Shown piece after piece: positions 40,041 through 46,980 of a stretch of 47,272 nucleotides of DNA (position 1 is its first letter; the number at the start of each line of letters is the position of its first letter). The notes beneath the pieces were generated by a model that saw nothing but the letters and a program-made list of their open reading frames with translations, was not told the origin of the DNA and did no database searches. This stretch comes from Candidatus Peribacteraceae bacterium (lineage in GTDB: Bacteria > Patescibacteriota > Gracilibacteria > Peribacterales > Peribacteraceae): NCBI GenBank assembly GCA_028711445.1, contig JAQTSD010000008.1:1-47272 (forward strand), in the 5' to 3' direction. The translations under genes and the position numbers were made by a program.

Positions 40041-40427
40041 TTACTTCTGCCAGTACTTCTTTGCCCGAAGAAGGTTCTGCACCATTTCCAGAAGCGATTT
40101 GATGGTCATTTCACTCTTTACGAAGAGGTCGTCTGCACCGAGTGATGTTGCTCGTTGGCGGGTCTTGTCATCTCCAAAATTGGTCAGCACGATGATCGGG
40201 AAACTGCGTTTGTCCTTGGGGAATTTCTCCATCACGGAAAACCCGTCGAGAACAGGCATATTGAGGTCGAGGATGAGGATGGCCGGTACCTTCGCGGTGA
40301 TGGCCTCGAGGGCCTTCTGGCCGTTCTCCACGGCACGAATCTGGAATCCGGACAGCGAAAATTTCTTCGTGTAGACCTCCCGCAGGACAGCATCGTCCTC
40401 TGCCACAAGAATATCTATGGTCTCCAT
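40041..40427 (-). CDS. Single-domain response regulator receiver (CheY-like)
   Basis: 128 aa. Acidic pocket Glu10-Asp11-Asp12, phosphoacceptor Asp54 in LILDLNMPVLDG, a conserved Thr in VLTNFGDD and Lys in LFVKSEMT. There is no output domain, so it signals by phosphorylation-dependent binding. No histidine kinase is in the window. TATAAT (40436-40441) is only 2 nt from the first ATG (40433) but 8 nt from the one at 40427, so the shorter METIDILVAEDD start is preferred and the mRNA is probably leaderless. It lies between the TraC/VirD4-like gene and tsf; a functional link with the ATPase is possible but unproven. Confidence 0.92.
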   Translation of the reverse strand: METIDILVAEDDAVLREVYTKKFSLSGFQIRAVENGQKALEAITAKVPAILILDLNMPVLDGFSVMEKFPKDKRSFPIIVLTNFGDDKTRQRATSLGADDLFVKSEMTIKSLLEMVQNLLRAKKYWQK

Positions 40428-40475
40428 AACCATCTATTATACGCTCTTTTGGACGAGAGGGCCAGATACTCCGAA

Positions 40476-40511
40476 CCCCGTAGCGGCAGATCATGATCTG
40501 CCGCTACGGGG
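40476..40511 (-). terminator. Perfect 36-bp palindrome, terminator of rpsB-tsf
   Basis: CCCCGTAGCGGCAGATCA and its exact complement form an uninterrupted palindrome about 23 nt after the tsf stop. It is immediately upstream of the receiver gene's promoter region. Confidence 0.8.
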
Positions 40512-40533
40512 ACTGAAAAACAGGATTGATTGC

Positions 40534-41310
40534 TTAGTTGAACGAGAGTCGTAAGTACTGCGTAACCTCGGCATCGCCGAGGTGGGCACCGACAGTCTTC
40601 GTAGGGTCTTTTACGAACAATTGTGACGTGAGGGCGCTCTCTTCGCGGAACTTCTTCTCCTTACCCATCATGATCTTGTCCCAGATTTGCTCGGGTTTAC
40701 CCTCCTTCTTGAGCTGCTCGCGCCAGATCTCCTTCTCCTTCTCGACGGAGGCACTGGAAACTTCGGTGGGAGTGCGGAAGAGCGGATTCATGGCGGCGGC
40801 ATGCATGGCGGCATCTCTCGCAAGTTCCTCCGACCCCTTACTTAAGCCGACGATGACGCCGATCTTGCGATTTGTGTGAACGTAGCTGCCGAGAACAGGT
40901 GCTTCCACGACCTCCGTCGATCCGATCGAAATGTTCTCTCCCAACTTCTGCACGATGGACGGGAGAGAACCTTGAAGCTTCTTGTCGAGGCCGACTTTTC
41001 CTTCTTTGAGCAGCAAGTCGGCACACTCTTGTCCGAAGGCCACGAAGTCGGCATTACGGGCAACGAAATCCGTTTCGCATTTGAGCAGAATCAACGCAGC
41101 CTTGTTGCCGGAATGTGCGAGAAACACTGCTCCCTGCGATTGCTCGCGTGCGGACTTCTTCACAGCTTGAGCTTCGCCTGAGCGGCGGAGAATCTCAATG
41201 GCTTTCTCTTCATCACCCTTTGCTTCTTCGAGAGCTTTCTTACACTGGAGGATAGAGACGCCAGTGCGGGTGCGGAGAGAAGCGACGGCGGCGGGGGAGA
41301 TGTCTGCCAT
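40534..41310 (-). CDS. tsf: Elongation factor Ts
   Basis: 258 aa. EF-Ts recycles EF-Tu-GDP. The N-terminal UBA-like part ISPAAVASLRTRTGVSILQCKKALEEAKGD and the core motif CETDFVARN are typical, and the C-terminal part (EVTQYLRLSF) is complete. Length is near that of the family, with a compact core. It starts 27 nt after rpsB behind CCTTTCTCTCTTTCCCTCTC, a pyrimidine tract without a Shine-Dalgarno. rpsB-tsf is the usual order. A palindromic terminator follows. Confidence 0.97.
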   Translation of the reverse strand: MADISPAAVASLRTRTGVSILQCKKALEEAKGDEEKAIEILRRSGEAQAVKKSAREQSQGAVFLAHSGNKAALILLKCETDFVARNADFVAFGQECADLLLKEGKVGLDKKLQGSLPSIVQKLGENISIGSTEVVEAPVLGSYVHTNRKIGVIVGLSKGSEELARDAAMHAAAMNPLFRTPTEVSSASVEKEKEIWREQLKKEGKPEQIWDKIMMGKEKKFREESALTSQLFVKDPTKTVGAHLGDAEVTQYLRLSFN

Positions 41311-41337
41311 AATCGTGAGAGGGAAAGAGAGAAAGGA

Positions 41338-42039
41338 TCAGTCTTGGGCGGAAGCGCGTTTGCTTGGGGCAGCTTTCATCTCGTTGATGACCGTTTCAAT
41401 AACGAGCGTGAGAGCTTTCACGGCATCATCATTGCAGGGAATGAAGGCCGTGAAGAGGTCCGGGTCGGCGATGGAATCGCAGATTCCAAAGAGAGGAATG
41501 GAGAGTTTTTTCGCCTCGAGAACCGCGACGCGGTCACGAACGGCATCCACGACAAATACGGCGTCGGGGAGCTGCGTCATCCCGGCGACACCACTTAAGG
41601 CTGCGTCGAGCTTAGCGAGCTTCTTGCGGAGCGTGAGTTGCTCCTTCTTCGTGTATTTCTCCACTTCACCTGTTTGGAAGGATTGCTGGAGCTCAAGGTA
41701 GTACTTGAGACGGCGTTTGATGGTGGGCCAGTTAGTGAGCAGACCCGGGATCCACTTCTTCGTGACTGTTGGTTGGTCGAGCTCTTTGCCTGCTTTCTCG
41801 ATGAAGGAAATGCTTTGCTGCTTCGTGGACACGAAGAGGACCGCCTTGCCCTCGGCTTGGAGTTGGCGCATCTGTGCACAAACATTTTCGAGGCGCTTGC
41901 GGGTCTCGGTCAGGTCGAAGATGTGGATACCCTTGCGGATGCCGAAAAGATATGGAGCCATCTTCGGATTCCACTTCTCTTTGCGGTGGCCGACGTGACA
42001 TGAGGCGGCGATGAGATCTTTTTCAGTGGGAATAGGCAT
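41338..42039 (-). CDS. rpsB: 30S ribosomal protein S2
   Basis: 233 aa. S2 binds the back of the 30S subunit. Patterns: ASCHVGHRKEKWNPKMAPYLFGIRKGIHIFDLTET, KKWIPGLLTNWPTIKRRLKYY, LPDAVFVVDAVRDRVAVLEAKKLSIPLFGICDSIADPD. ATG 42039 is chosen because it gives the usual N-terminus; the longer open frame passes into the leader. No Shine-Dalgarno; the start follows CACCTTTCCCCCTCCGTT. The best promoter lies 230 nt upstream, so the leader is long and contains repeat hairpins. Confidence 0.97.
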   Translation of the reverse strand: MPIPTEKDLIAASCHVGHRKEKWNPKMAPYLFGIRKGIHIFDLTETRKRLENVCAQMRQLQAEGKAVLFVSTKQQSISFIEKAGKELDQPTVTKKWIPGLLTNWPTIKRRLKYYLELQQSFQTGEVEKYTKKEQLTLRKKLAKLDAALSGVAGMTQLPDAVFVVDAVRDRVAVLEAKKLSIPLFGICDSIADPDLFTAFIPCNDDAVKALTLVIETVINEMKAAPSKRASAQD

Positions 42040-42180
42040 AACGGAGGGGGAAAGGTGATGGTGGAGGGGAGACAGAGGAGCGCCCTCGCGGAGCTTACAG
42101 AGTTTTGAACCAGTGGAATGTCCTTGGGGCTTCCTTCCGATGTCTTCTCGCTTGGGCGCAGGAACCGGCGTGGGACCACC

Positions 42181-42243
42181 CTTCGACTCGTCCCGCACGT
42201 GCGGGACTCGCTCAGGGTGACCGCGCTCGCGCGGTCAGGATCG
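42181..42243. repeat. Repeat with nested 16-bp palindrome in the rpsB leader
   Basis: CTTCGACTCG and CTCAGGGTGA resemble the uninterrupted CTTCGACAAGCTCAGGGTGA at 23605-23624. Between them sits the palindrome TCCCGCACGTGCGGGA (42191-42206), flanked by direct repeats ACTCG (42186-42190 and 42206-42210). GACCGCG/CGCGGTC (42219-42236) forms another hairpin directly after. Confidence 0.7.
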
Positions 42244-42269
42244 CGGCGATCGATCGGAAGTGTGGTGAC

Positions 42270-42298
42270 CTTATACCGACTCTGCAGATGCAATGCAA
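42270..42298 (-). promoter_or_regulatory. Promoter of rpsB-tsf
   Basis: Minus strand TTGCAT (42293-42298), 17 bp, TATAAG (42270-42275). Predicted leader about 224 nt. The 368-bp gap upstream of rpsB holds this promoter, the leader and the terminator of the next gene, and no other gene. Confidence 0.65.
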
Positions 42299-42377
42299 CC
42301 TACGAAGGTGGATTTTTATGCGGATCCCGTGGGGTTCCCGCGCCGGAGCGCCACCTTGAAGGGGAAGAGGGCTTATA

Positions 42378-42402
42378 GGAGGAAACCTTGACGGTTTCCT
42401 CC
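42378..42402 (-). terminator. Terminator of the Cys-rich protein gene
   Basis: GGAGGAAACC/GGTTTCCTCC, a perfect 10-bp stem with a 5-nt loop, a few bases after the stop at 42408. Confidence 0.8.
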
Positions 42403-42407
42403 CTGCT

Positions 42408-43244
42408 TCAGTCCACGCATAACTGCCGGGCGTTCCCCTGCATGAGGAAGATGCGGCAACCGAAGGTAAGACGCCATTCACTACAGGTACCGGAGGTTGC
42501 TGTCGGTACATTGCCGAGGCAGGTGCCCTCACACTCGTCGACGTTCGTGCAAATCTTGCCTTTGTCCGAGGTGGGAAGATTGCAGGACTTCATGGGGCTT
42601 AAGCCATGGATCGCCCATACGCCGTTTTTTGCGATACATTCTTCCTCTGTGGAGGGGAATGGAATCTGAGAGGCGAACTTTCTGCATCGTTGCTGTGTGG
42701 TGTCGGACGAGTCGGTGATGCGGTCGCAGAGGAGAGGATTTCTCGTTTGGACTGCGATGGCGTTATAGCAAATGTTGGCAAGATTTCCGGCGCGTGTACA
42801 CAGTTCGGCATCCGTTCGATCGATGGCGAGATCGCGGAAGCATTGGCTGCTCTTCGCGCCGCCCATTGCGGCACATTTACGTGTTTGATCATCATCCTGT
42901 TGGAATGTGCTCGTACTTATTGATGAGGAATTCGTTGTTTGCTTCCGTTGTTTGTCACAGCGCGCGCAGTCCGTGCATATCTTGTTTTCTTTGCATCCGA
43001 CGATTGCTCCGTTCACTGTTTCACACTTCTCCCCCCGTTCCTTCACGTTGTTCCCGCATTGAGATGCGATGCAGATACCAATTTTTTTACCCGTAGTGCG
43101 GACGCAGGAGGCTTTGCTGCCGCAATCGCGGTTGCGCTTGCACGCAGTGGTTACAGAACCGCTTAAAGAAGATCCTTTCCAGATGACGCCCGCGGAGACG
43201 AGGATGATGGCGAGACCGAGGACGAGGACGAGGCGCTTGGTCAT
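42408..43244 (-). CDS. Cysteine-rich secreted protein
   Basis: 278 aa. A hydrophobic N-terminal helix (residues 4-24, RLVLVLGLAIILVSAGVIW) is a signal or anchor. The rest contains about 25 cysteines in small clusters (CKRNRDCGSKASC; CKENKICTDCARCDKQ; CTNVDECEGTCLG), consistent with several disulfide-bonded mini-domains outside the membrane. A Ser/Thr-rich linker lies near 105-115. No thioredoxin-like partner is in the window. It is divergent from htrA, a protease of the same compartment, which fits an envelope protein-quality theme. Family not recognised. The start at 43244 follows a pyrimidine-rich leader without a Shine-Dalgarno. Confidence 0.8.
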   Translation of the reverse strand: MTKRLVLVLGLAIILVSAGVIWKGSSLSGSVTTACKRNRDCGSKASCVRTTGKKIGICIASQCGNNVKERGEKCETVNGAIVGCKENKICTDCARCDKQRKQTTNSSSISTSTFQQDDDQTRKCAAMGGAKSSQCFRDLAIDRTDAELCTRAGNLANICYNAIAVQTRNPLLCDRITDSSDTTQQRCRKFASQIPFPSTEEECIAKNGVWAIHGLSPMKSCNLPTSDKGKICTNVDECEGTCLGNVPTATSGTCSEWRLTFGCRIFLMQGNARQLCVD

Positions 43245-43265
43245 GGAAGGGGGGGGACTCCCGCC

Positions 43266-43294
43266 ATCTTAATCGCTTCTTAAATACTGTCCAA
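43266..43294 (-). promoter_or_regulatory. Promoter of the Cys-rich protein gene
   Basis: Minus strand TTGGAC (43289-43294), 17 bp, TAAGAT (43266-43271), back to back with the htrA promoter. Confidence 0.6.
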
Positions 43295-43308
43295 TATGCT
43301 CTCCGTGC

Positions 43309-43349
43309 TTGACGCTTCTCATTGGCACTTTATACTTTTGAGTGCCAAT
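43309..43349 (+). promoter_or_regulatory. htrA promoter with CIRCE-like operator
   Basis: TTGACG (43309-43314), 16 bp, TATACT (43331-43336). ATTGGCACT (43321-43329) and AGTGCCAAT (43341-43349) are perfect 9-bp inverted repeats enclosing the -10 box. This is close to the HrcA-binding CIRCE element TTAGCACTC-N9-GAGTGCTAA, with the TTGGCACT/AGTGCCAA variant. Heat-shock control by HrcA is the natural inference; hrcA is not in the window. Confidence 0.75.
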
Positions 43350-43367
43350 CACTTTACCCACCGTTGT

Positions 43368-44621
43368 ATGAAGAATGTGCTCTCGAAGGCAACGTTCACC
43401 ATCGGCATCGGTTCCTTGATCGCGTCGCTCTTCATTGTTTCGACGGGAGATGCGGCGTGGACATTCTGGAAGCCGTGGGGCAGCGGTGCGGATGCCAGTT
43501 CCTCGTCGGTGAGCCCGGTTGTTGCAGTGCCGCTTGTCCGTGATCAGGCGATGAATCAGGAGGATGCAATCGTACAGGTGGTGCGGGAGGCCAATCCGGC
43601 CGTGGTGAGCGTCGTCATTACCAAAGAGCTTCCCAAGATGGAGCAGTACTTCAAGAACATTCCGTTCGGCAACGGTTTTGGGTTTCCAAATGATCCCTTC
43701 TTCCAACAATTCAACATCCAGGTTCCGCAGTATCGCCAAAATGGTACCGAGAAGCAGGAGGTGGGCGGTGGAACCGCGTTCTTCGTAACAGTTGATGGGC
43801 TTCTCATGACGAATAAACATGTCGTGGAAGACGAGACAGCGGAGTTTACAGTGCTGCTCAATGACGGCCGCAAGCTCGATGCCAAGGTGGTCGCACGCGA
43901 TCCAGTGAATGACATTGCGCTTTTGAAAGTTGCTGGCAATGACTTCACACCGCTTTCGATCACGGAGAATGACGAGCTGAACCTTGGCCAGACGGCCATT
44001 GCCATCGGGAATGCTCTCGGCGAGTTTTCCAACACGGTAAGTGTCGGTGTCGTTTCCGGTCTCAAACGCTCCATCACCGCAGGTGGCATGTTCGGTGGTT
44101 CCACGGAGCGTCTCGATCAGATTATCCAAACGGATGCTGCGATCAATCAGGGCAACTCCGGCGGGCCGCTCTTAAGCAGTCGTGGCGAAGTGATCGGCAT
44201 GAATACGGCGGTCGCCTCCGGCGGGCAGAACGTCGGTTTCGCGTTGCCGGCTTATGAGTTGCGACGCGTCCTTGGGAGCTATCAGAAGAACGGACGGATC
44301 GTGACGCCGTACCTCGGCGTGCGCTACATGCCCATCACACCGGAGCTCAAGAAGAAGAATGACTTGAACTATGACTACGGCGTTCTCGTCATCCATGGAG
44401 AAAACGTTGATGATCTTGCGATTGTTCCCGGGTCTCCTGCGGACAAGGCTAACATCGTCGAGAACGATATCATCCTCGAAGCGGATGGCCGGAAACTCAC
44501 ATCCGAGGTGTCCTTAAGCAATCTCATCCGCGTGAAAGCTCCGGGTGATACCATCACGCTGAAAATCGTGCACAAAGGAGTAGAGAAGACGCTGACGGTT
44601 ACGCTCGAGGAAAGGAAATGA
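43368..44621 (+). CDS. htrA: HtrA/DegP-like membrane-anchored serine protease with one PDZ domain
   Basis: 417 aa. An N-terminal membrane segment (7-27) anchors the enzyme outside. The trypsin-like domain has His151 (TNKHVV), Asp182 (NDIALLKV) and Ser264 (NQGNSGGPLL). A Ser/Val linker lies before it (40-60), with a Phe/Asn-rich loop at 95-122. One PDZ domain follows (about 318-415; PGSPADKANIVENDIILEADGRKL). Such enzymes degrade misfolded envelope proteins. ATG 43368 lies about 25 nt after the predicted transcription start; there is no Shine-Dalgarno. The CIRCE-like operator over its promoter implies heat-shock regulation. It converges on glyS with only a 10-nt gap. Confidence 0.93.
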   Translation: MKNVLSKATFTIGIGSLIASLFIVSTGDAAWTFWKPWGSGADASSSSVSPVVAVPLVRDQAMNQEDAIVQVVREANPAVVSVVITKELPKMEQYFKNIPFGNGFGFPNDPFFQQFNIQVPQYRQNGTEKQEVGGGTAFFVTVDGLLMTNKHVVEDETAEFTVLLNDGRKLDAKVVARDPVNDIALLKVAGNDFTPLSITENDELNLGQTAIAIGNALGEFSNTVSVGVVSGLKRSITAGGMFGGSTERLDQIIQTDAAINQGNSGGPLLSSRGEVIGMNTAVASGGQNVGFALPAYELRRVLGSYQKNGRIVTPYLGVRYMPITPELKKKNDLNYDYGVLVIHGENVDDLAIVPGSPADKANIVENDIILEADGRKLTSEVSLSNLIRVKAPGDTITLKIVHKGVEKTLTVTLEERK

Positions 44622-44631
44622 TCCTGGATCC

Positions 44632-46032
44632 TCAGGCGACAGTCAGTGCTTGCGTGAGCTCTGCGAAGCTTACCCGTTTCTGCTTCAGACTATCACGATC
44701 CCGGATTGTGACAGTGTCTTTGGATCCTTGTTTGTCATCCTCTCCGAGCGTGCCGAAGTCCACGGTGATGCACTTCGGTGTGCCGATTTCGTCCTGCCTG
44801 CGGTAGCGCTTCCCGATGGATCCCGTGATGTCGAAGTCGATCGAGAGGGGAGTTTCTTTGACGAGTTTACGGTGGAGGTCGCGCGCCTTTTCGACGAGGT
44901 TTTCCTTCTTGCTCAAAGGTAAGATTGCCAGATCCACGGGTGCGATACGCGGATCCAATTTCATCACCGTGCGTACCTCACCGTTGGGCAGCTCCTCGTC
45001 CGTGTAGGCTTCGAGCAGGAGTGTGAGGATCGTGCGGTCGCAGCCGAAGCTCGGTTCGATGGTATACGGGAGGAACTTCTTTTCAGGTGCGTCAGGATCA
45101 GTATAGGTGAGGTCCTCACCCGAGAGTTTCTGGTGGCAGGAGAGGTCGTGATCCGTGCGACTCGCGAGACCGAAGAGCTCGCCCCAACCCCACGGGAACC
45201 GGTACTCGATGTCAATGGTACGCTTGCTGTAGAACGCGAGCTCATCTCGTTCATGTTCGCGGAAGCGCAGGCTCTTTTCTGCGATGCCAAGGGAGGAAAA
45301 CCACTCCCATACGAGCTCCTTCCACTCTTCGAAGGCGTCGGCATCCTTGCCGGGTTCGACGAAGTACTCGATCTCCATCTGTTCGAATTCGCGTGTGCGG
45401 AACGTGAAGTTGCCGGGAGTGATCTCGTTTCGGAAGGCCTTGCCGATCTGTGCGATGCCGAAGGGGAGCCGCGGACGCATGGTATTGAGGACGTTGTGGA
45501 AATTCACGAAGATCCCCTGCGCCGTCTCGGGGCGCAGGTACACGAGCGTGGCGTCATCTTCGACCACGCCCTGGTGTGTCTTGAACATCATGTTGAACTG
45601 CTTGGCTTCGGTCCAGTCGTGCGCGCCGCACGCGGGGCAGGCGATCTTCTCCGCCTTGAGCATGGGGCCGATCTGCGAGACCTTCAGGACCGCAGCCGCC
45701 TCAATGCCGAGCTTCTCCTCTAAGAGCTTGTCGCCCCGGAAGCGTTCCTTGCACTTCCGGCAATCCACGAGAGGGTCGGTGAACGATTGCACGTGCCCGC
45801 TTGCCTGCCAGACTTTCGGGTTCATGAGGATAGAGCTATCCATGCCGACCATGTCGGCACGCTTCGTCACGAAGCTCTCCCACCAGAGTCGCTTGAGGCG
45901 ATTCTTCACTTCCACGCCCAACGGGCCGTAATCCCACGTATTAGCCAAGCCGCCGTAGATCTCCGAACCCGGGAAGATGAATCCGCGGCGCTTGCAGAGG
46001 GAAGTGAGCTGGTCGAGGGAGCTTGCTGGCAT
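44632..46032 (-). CDS. glyS: Glycyl-tRNA synthetase, single-chain dimeric type
   Basis: 466 aa. Class IIa synthetase of the alpha2 type (as in Firmicutes, archaea and eukaryotes), not the alpha-beta type. Seen: CKRRGFIFPGSEIYGGLANTWDYGPLG, LRPETAQGIFVNF, motif 2 GKAFRNEITPGNFTFRTREFEQME, EYRFPWGWGELFGLASRTDHDLS, motif 3 TIEPSFGCDRTILTLL, and the anticodon-binding domain (about 365-460). There is a zinc-site candidate CRKCKERF...CPACGAHDW. ATG 46032 has no Shine-Dalgarno (CTACCCTTCATCCTCG upstream). In the convergent gap with htrA there is no clear terminator. Confidence 0.96.
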   Translation of the reverse strand: MPASSLDQLTSLCKRRGFIFPGSEIYGGLANTWDYGPLGVEVKNRLKRLWWESFVTKRADMVGMDSSILMNPKVWQASGHVQSFTDPLVDCRKCKERFRGDKLLEEKLGIEAAAVLKVSQIGPMLKAEKIACPACGAHDWTEAKQFNMMFKTHQGVVEDDATLVYLRPETAQGIFVNFHNVLNTMRPRLPFGIAQIGKAFRNEITPGNFTFRTREFEQMEIEYFVEPGKDADAFEEWKELVWEWFSSLGIAEKSLRFREHERDELAFYSKRTIDIEYRFPWGWGELFGLASRTDHDLSCHQKLSGEDLTYTDPDAPEKKFLPYTIEPSFGCDRTILTLLLEAYTDEELPNGEVRTVMKLDPRIAPVDLAILPLSKKENLVEKARDLHRKLVKETPLSIDFDITGSIGKRYRRQDEIGTPKCITVDFGTLGEDDKQGSKDTVTIRDRDSLKQKRVSFAELTQALTVA

Positions 46033-46095
46033 CGAGGATGAAGGGTAGCAGGGGGAAAGCCATGTTGCTACTGGTAGATGAGAACTCTTGGCATA

Positions 46096-46125
46096 TTGAC
46101 AATATCGATATATATGATATATTAT
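46096..46125 (+). promoter_or_regulatory. Promoter of the 166-aa gene
   Basis: TTGACA (46096-46101) followed after 16 bp by TATATT (46118-46123) or after 18 bp by TATTAT (46120-46125), in an AT-rich island divergent from glyS. Confidence 0.65.
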
Positions 46126-46130
46126 ACGAT

Positions 46131-46303
46131 GTCAGAATCTCTGATTCTGGCAAGTTCCTTGGCAGCAACGGAGTGCACCAGTGCAGGACCGCCTTCCGCA
46201 CTTTGGATTTCTGAGGGAATCTAAGGTGCGGAAGTTTCGTTCTTGCACATCCCCGAAAGGGGCGGCCTCAGCTCTGGCCGTAACCTTTGGAAAGGAGAGA
46301 GCC
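46131..46303 (+). promoter_or_regulatory. Long structured 5' leader, candidate riboswitch or protein-binding RNA
   Basis: About 173 nt between promoter and ATG. Five hairpins in order: CAGAATC/GATTCTG (46133-46149), CTTCCGCAC/GTGCGGAAG (46193-46234), CCCC-GAAA-GGGG (46251-46262), CGGCC/GGCCG (46263-46280), and CCTT/AAGG (46284-46295), the last covering the Shine-Dalgarno AAAGGAG. No known class was recognised. Confidence 0.55.
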
Positions 46304-46804
46304 ATGAACGCAGCAGTAGCTGGTGTCGAGTCGGTAGTGAAGGTTGAGGTGATGTTTGTGACTGTCGGCGGAGGAATGCCTCCCGATCAGTTACGAGCTG
46401 AGGTGGGCGAAATGCTCTCCTTGTCGGGAAAACTCTGGGTTGGAAATCTTGAGTTGTACCGAAACCAGTTTGGACGATCGATCCAAGGCCGGCAAATCTC
46501 GAGGCGAACAATCGTCTCGAGCTACGCCGAGCTTCTCGCGCAGGTTGTTTCGCTTTTGGCCGAAGAGGCCCAAGATGCGGAACCCTTCGGGGAAGAGGGG
46601 AGCAGCCTCATCAATGGACTGCTCATTCGCCCCTTCTTCGAAAAAGGGGAAACCCCCGATGCTCGATCGATTGCGATCGATTGCGTGAATGTGGAGCAAG
46701 GGCTTTTCCGTGTGTACCACCCGACGGTGGGGGACGAGCAAATGGGACTCAATGGGTCCCGAGCGTACATGATTTCCGATGGTCAGCTCTGCTTCGCAGA
46801 CTGA
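46304..46804 (+). CDS. Hypothetical protein under a structured leader
   Basis: 166 aa, unrecognised. Mixed alpha/beta; a start of alternating hydrophobics (VVKVEVMFVTVGGGMPPDQLRAEVGEML), a helical middle (IVSSYAELLAQVVSLLAEEAQDA) and a C-terminal beta part (SIAIDCVNVEQGLFRVYHPTVGDEQ). No signal or membrane helix. ATG 46304 follows AAAGGAG, which can be hidden in a hairpin. A strong terminator follows, so this is a single-gene unit. The long leader suggests its expression is tightly controlled. Confidence 0.78.
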   Translation: MNAAVAGVESVVKVEVMFVTVGGGMPPDQLRAEVGEMLSLSGKLWVGNLELYRNQFGRSIQGRQISRRTIVSSYAELLAQVVSLLAEEAQDAEPFGEEGSSLINGLLIRPFFEKGETPDARSIAIDCVNVEQGLFRVYHPTVGDEQMGLNGSRAYMISDGQLCFAD

Positions 46805-46830
46805 CGTCGCACTCCAGCGCAACCAAGGAG

Positions 46831-46858
46831 AACCCCCGACACCACGGTGTCGGGGGTT
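46831..46858 (+). terminator. Terminator of the 166-aa gene
   Basis: AACCCCCGACACC/GGTGTCGGGGGTT, a near-perfect long stem with a 2-3 nt loop, 26 nt after the stop. Confidence 0.85.
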
Positions 46859-46947
46859 CGTCACATGTAAGATCCCGGTCGTCAGATATTTGCTTGTAGC
46901 GGAGCTATTCTCTGACTTCGTCGATACTTCCAATATATATAGAAATA

Positions 46948-46956
46948 TGTTATAAT
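46948..46956 (+). promoter_or_regulatory. Extended -10 promoter of the last gene
   Basis: TGT followed by TATAAT (46951-46956) in an AT-rich patch. Transcription would start near 46963. Confidence 0.55.
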
Positions 46957-46980
46957 ATCTTTGAACATACCCACACCCCC

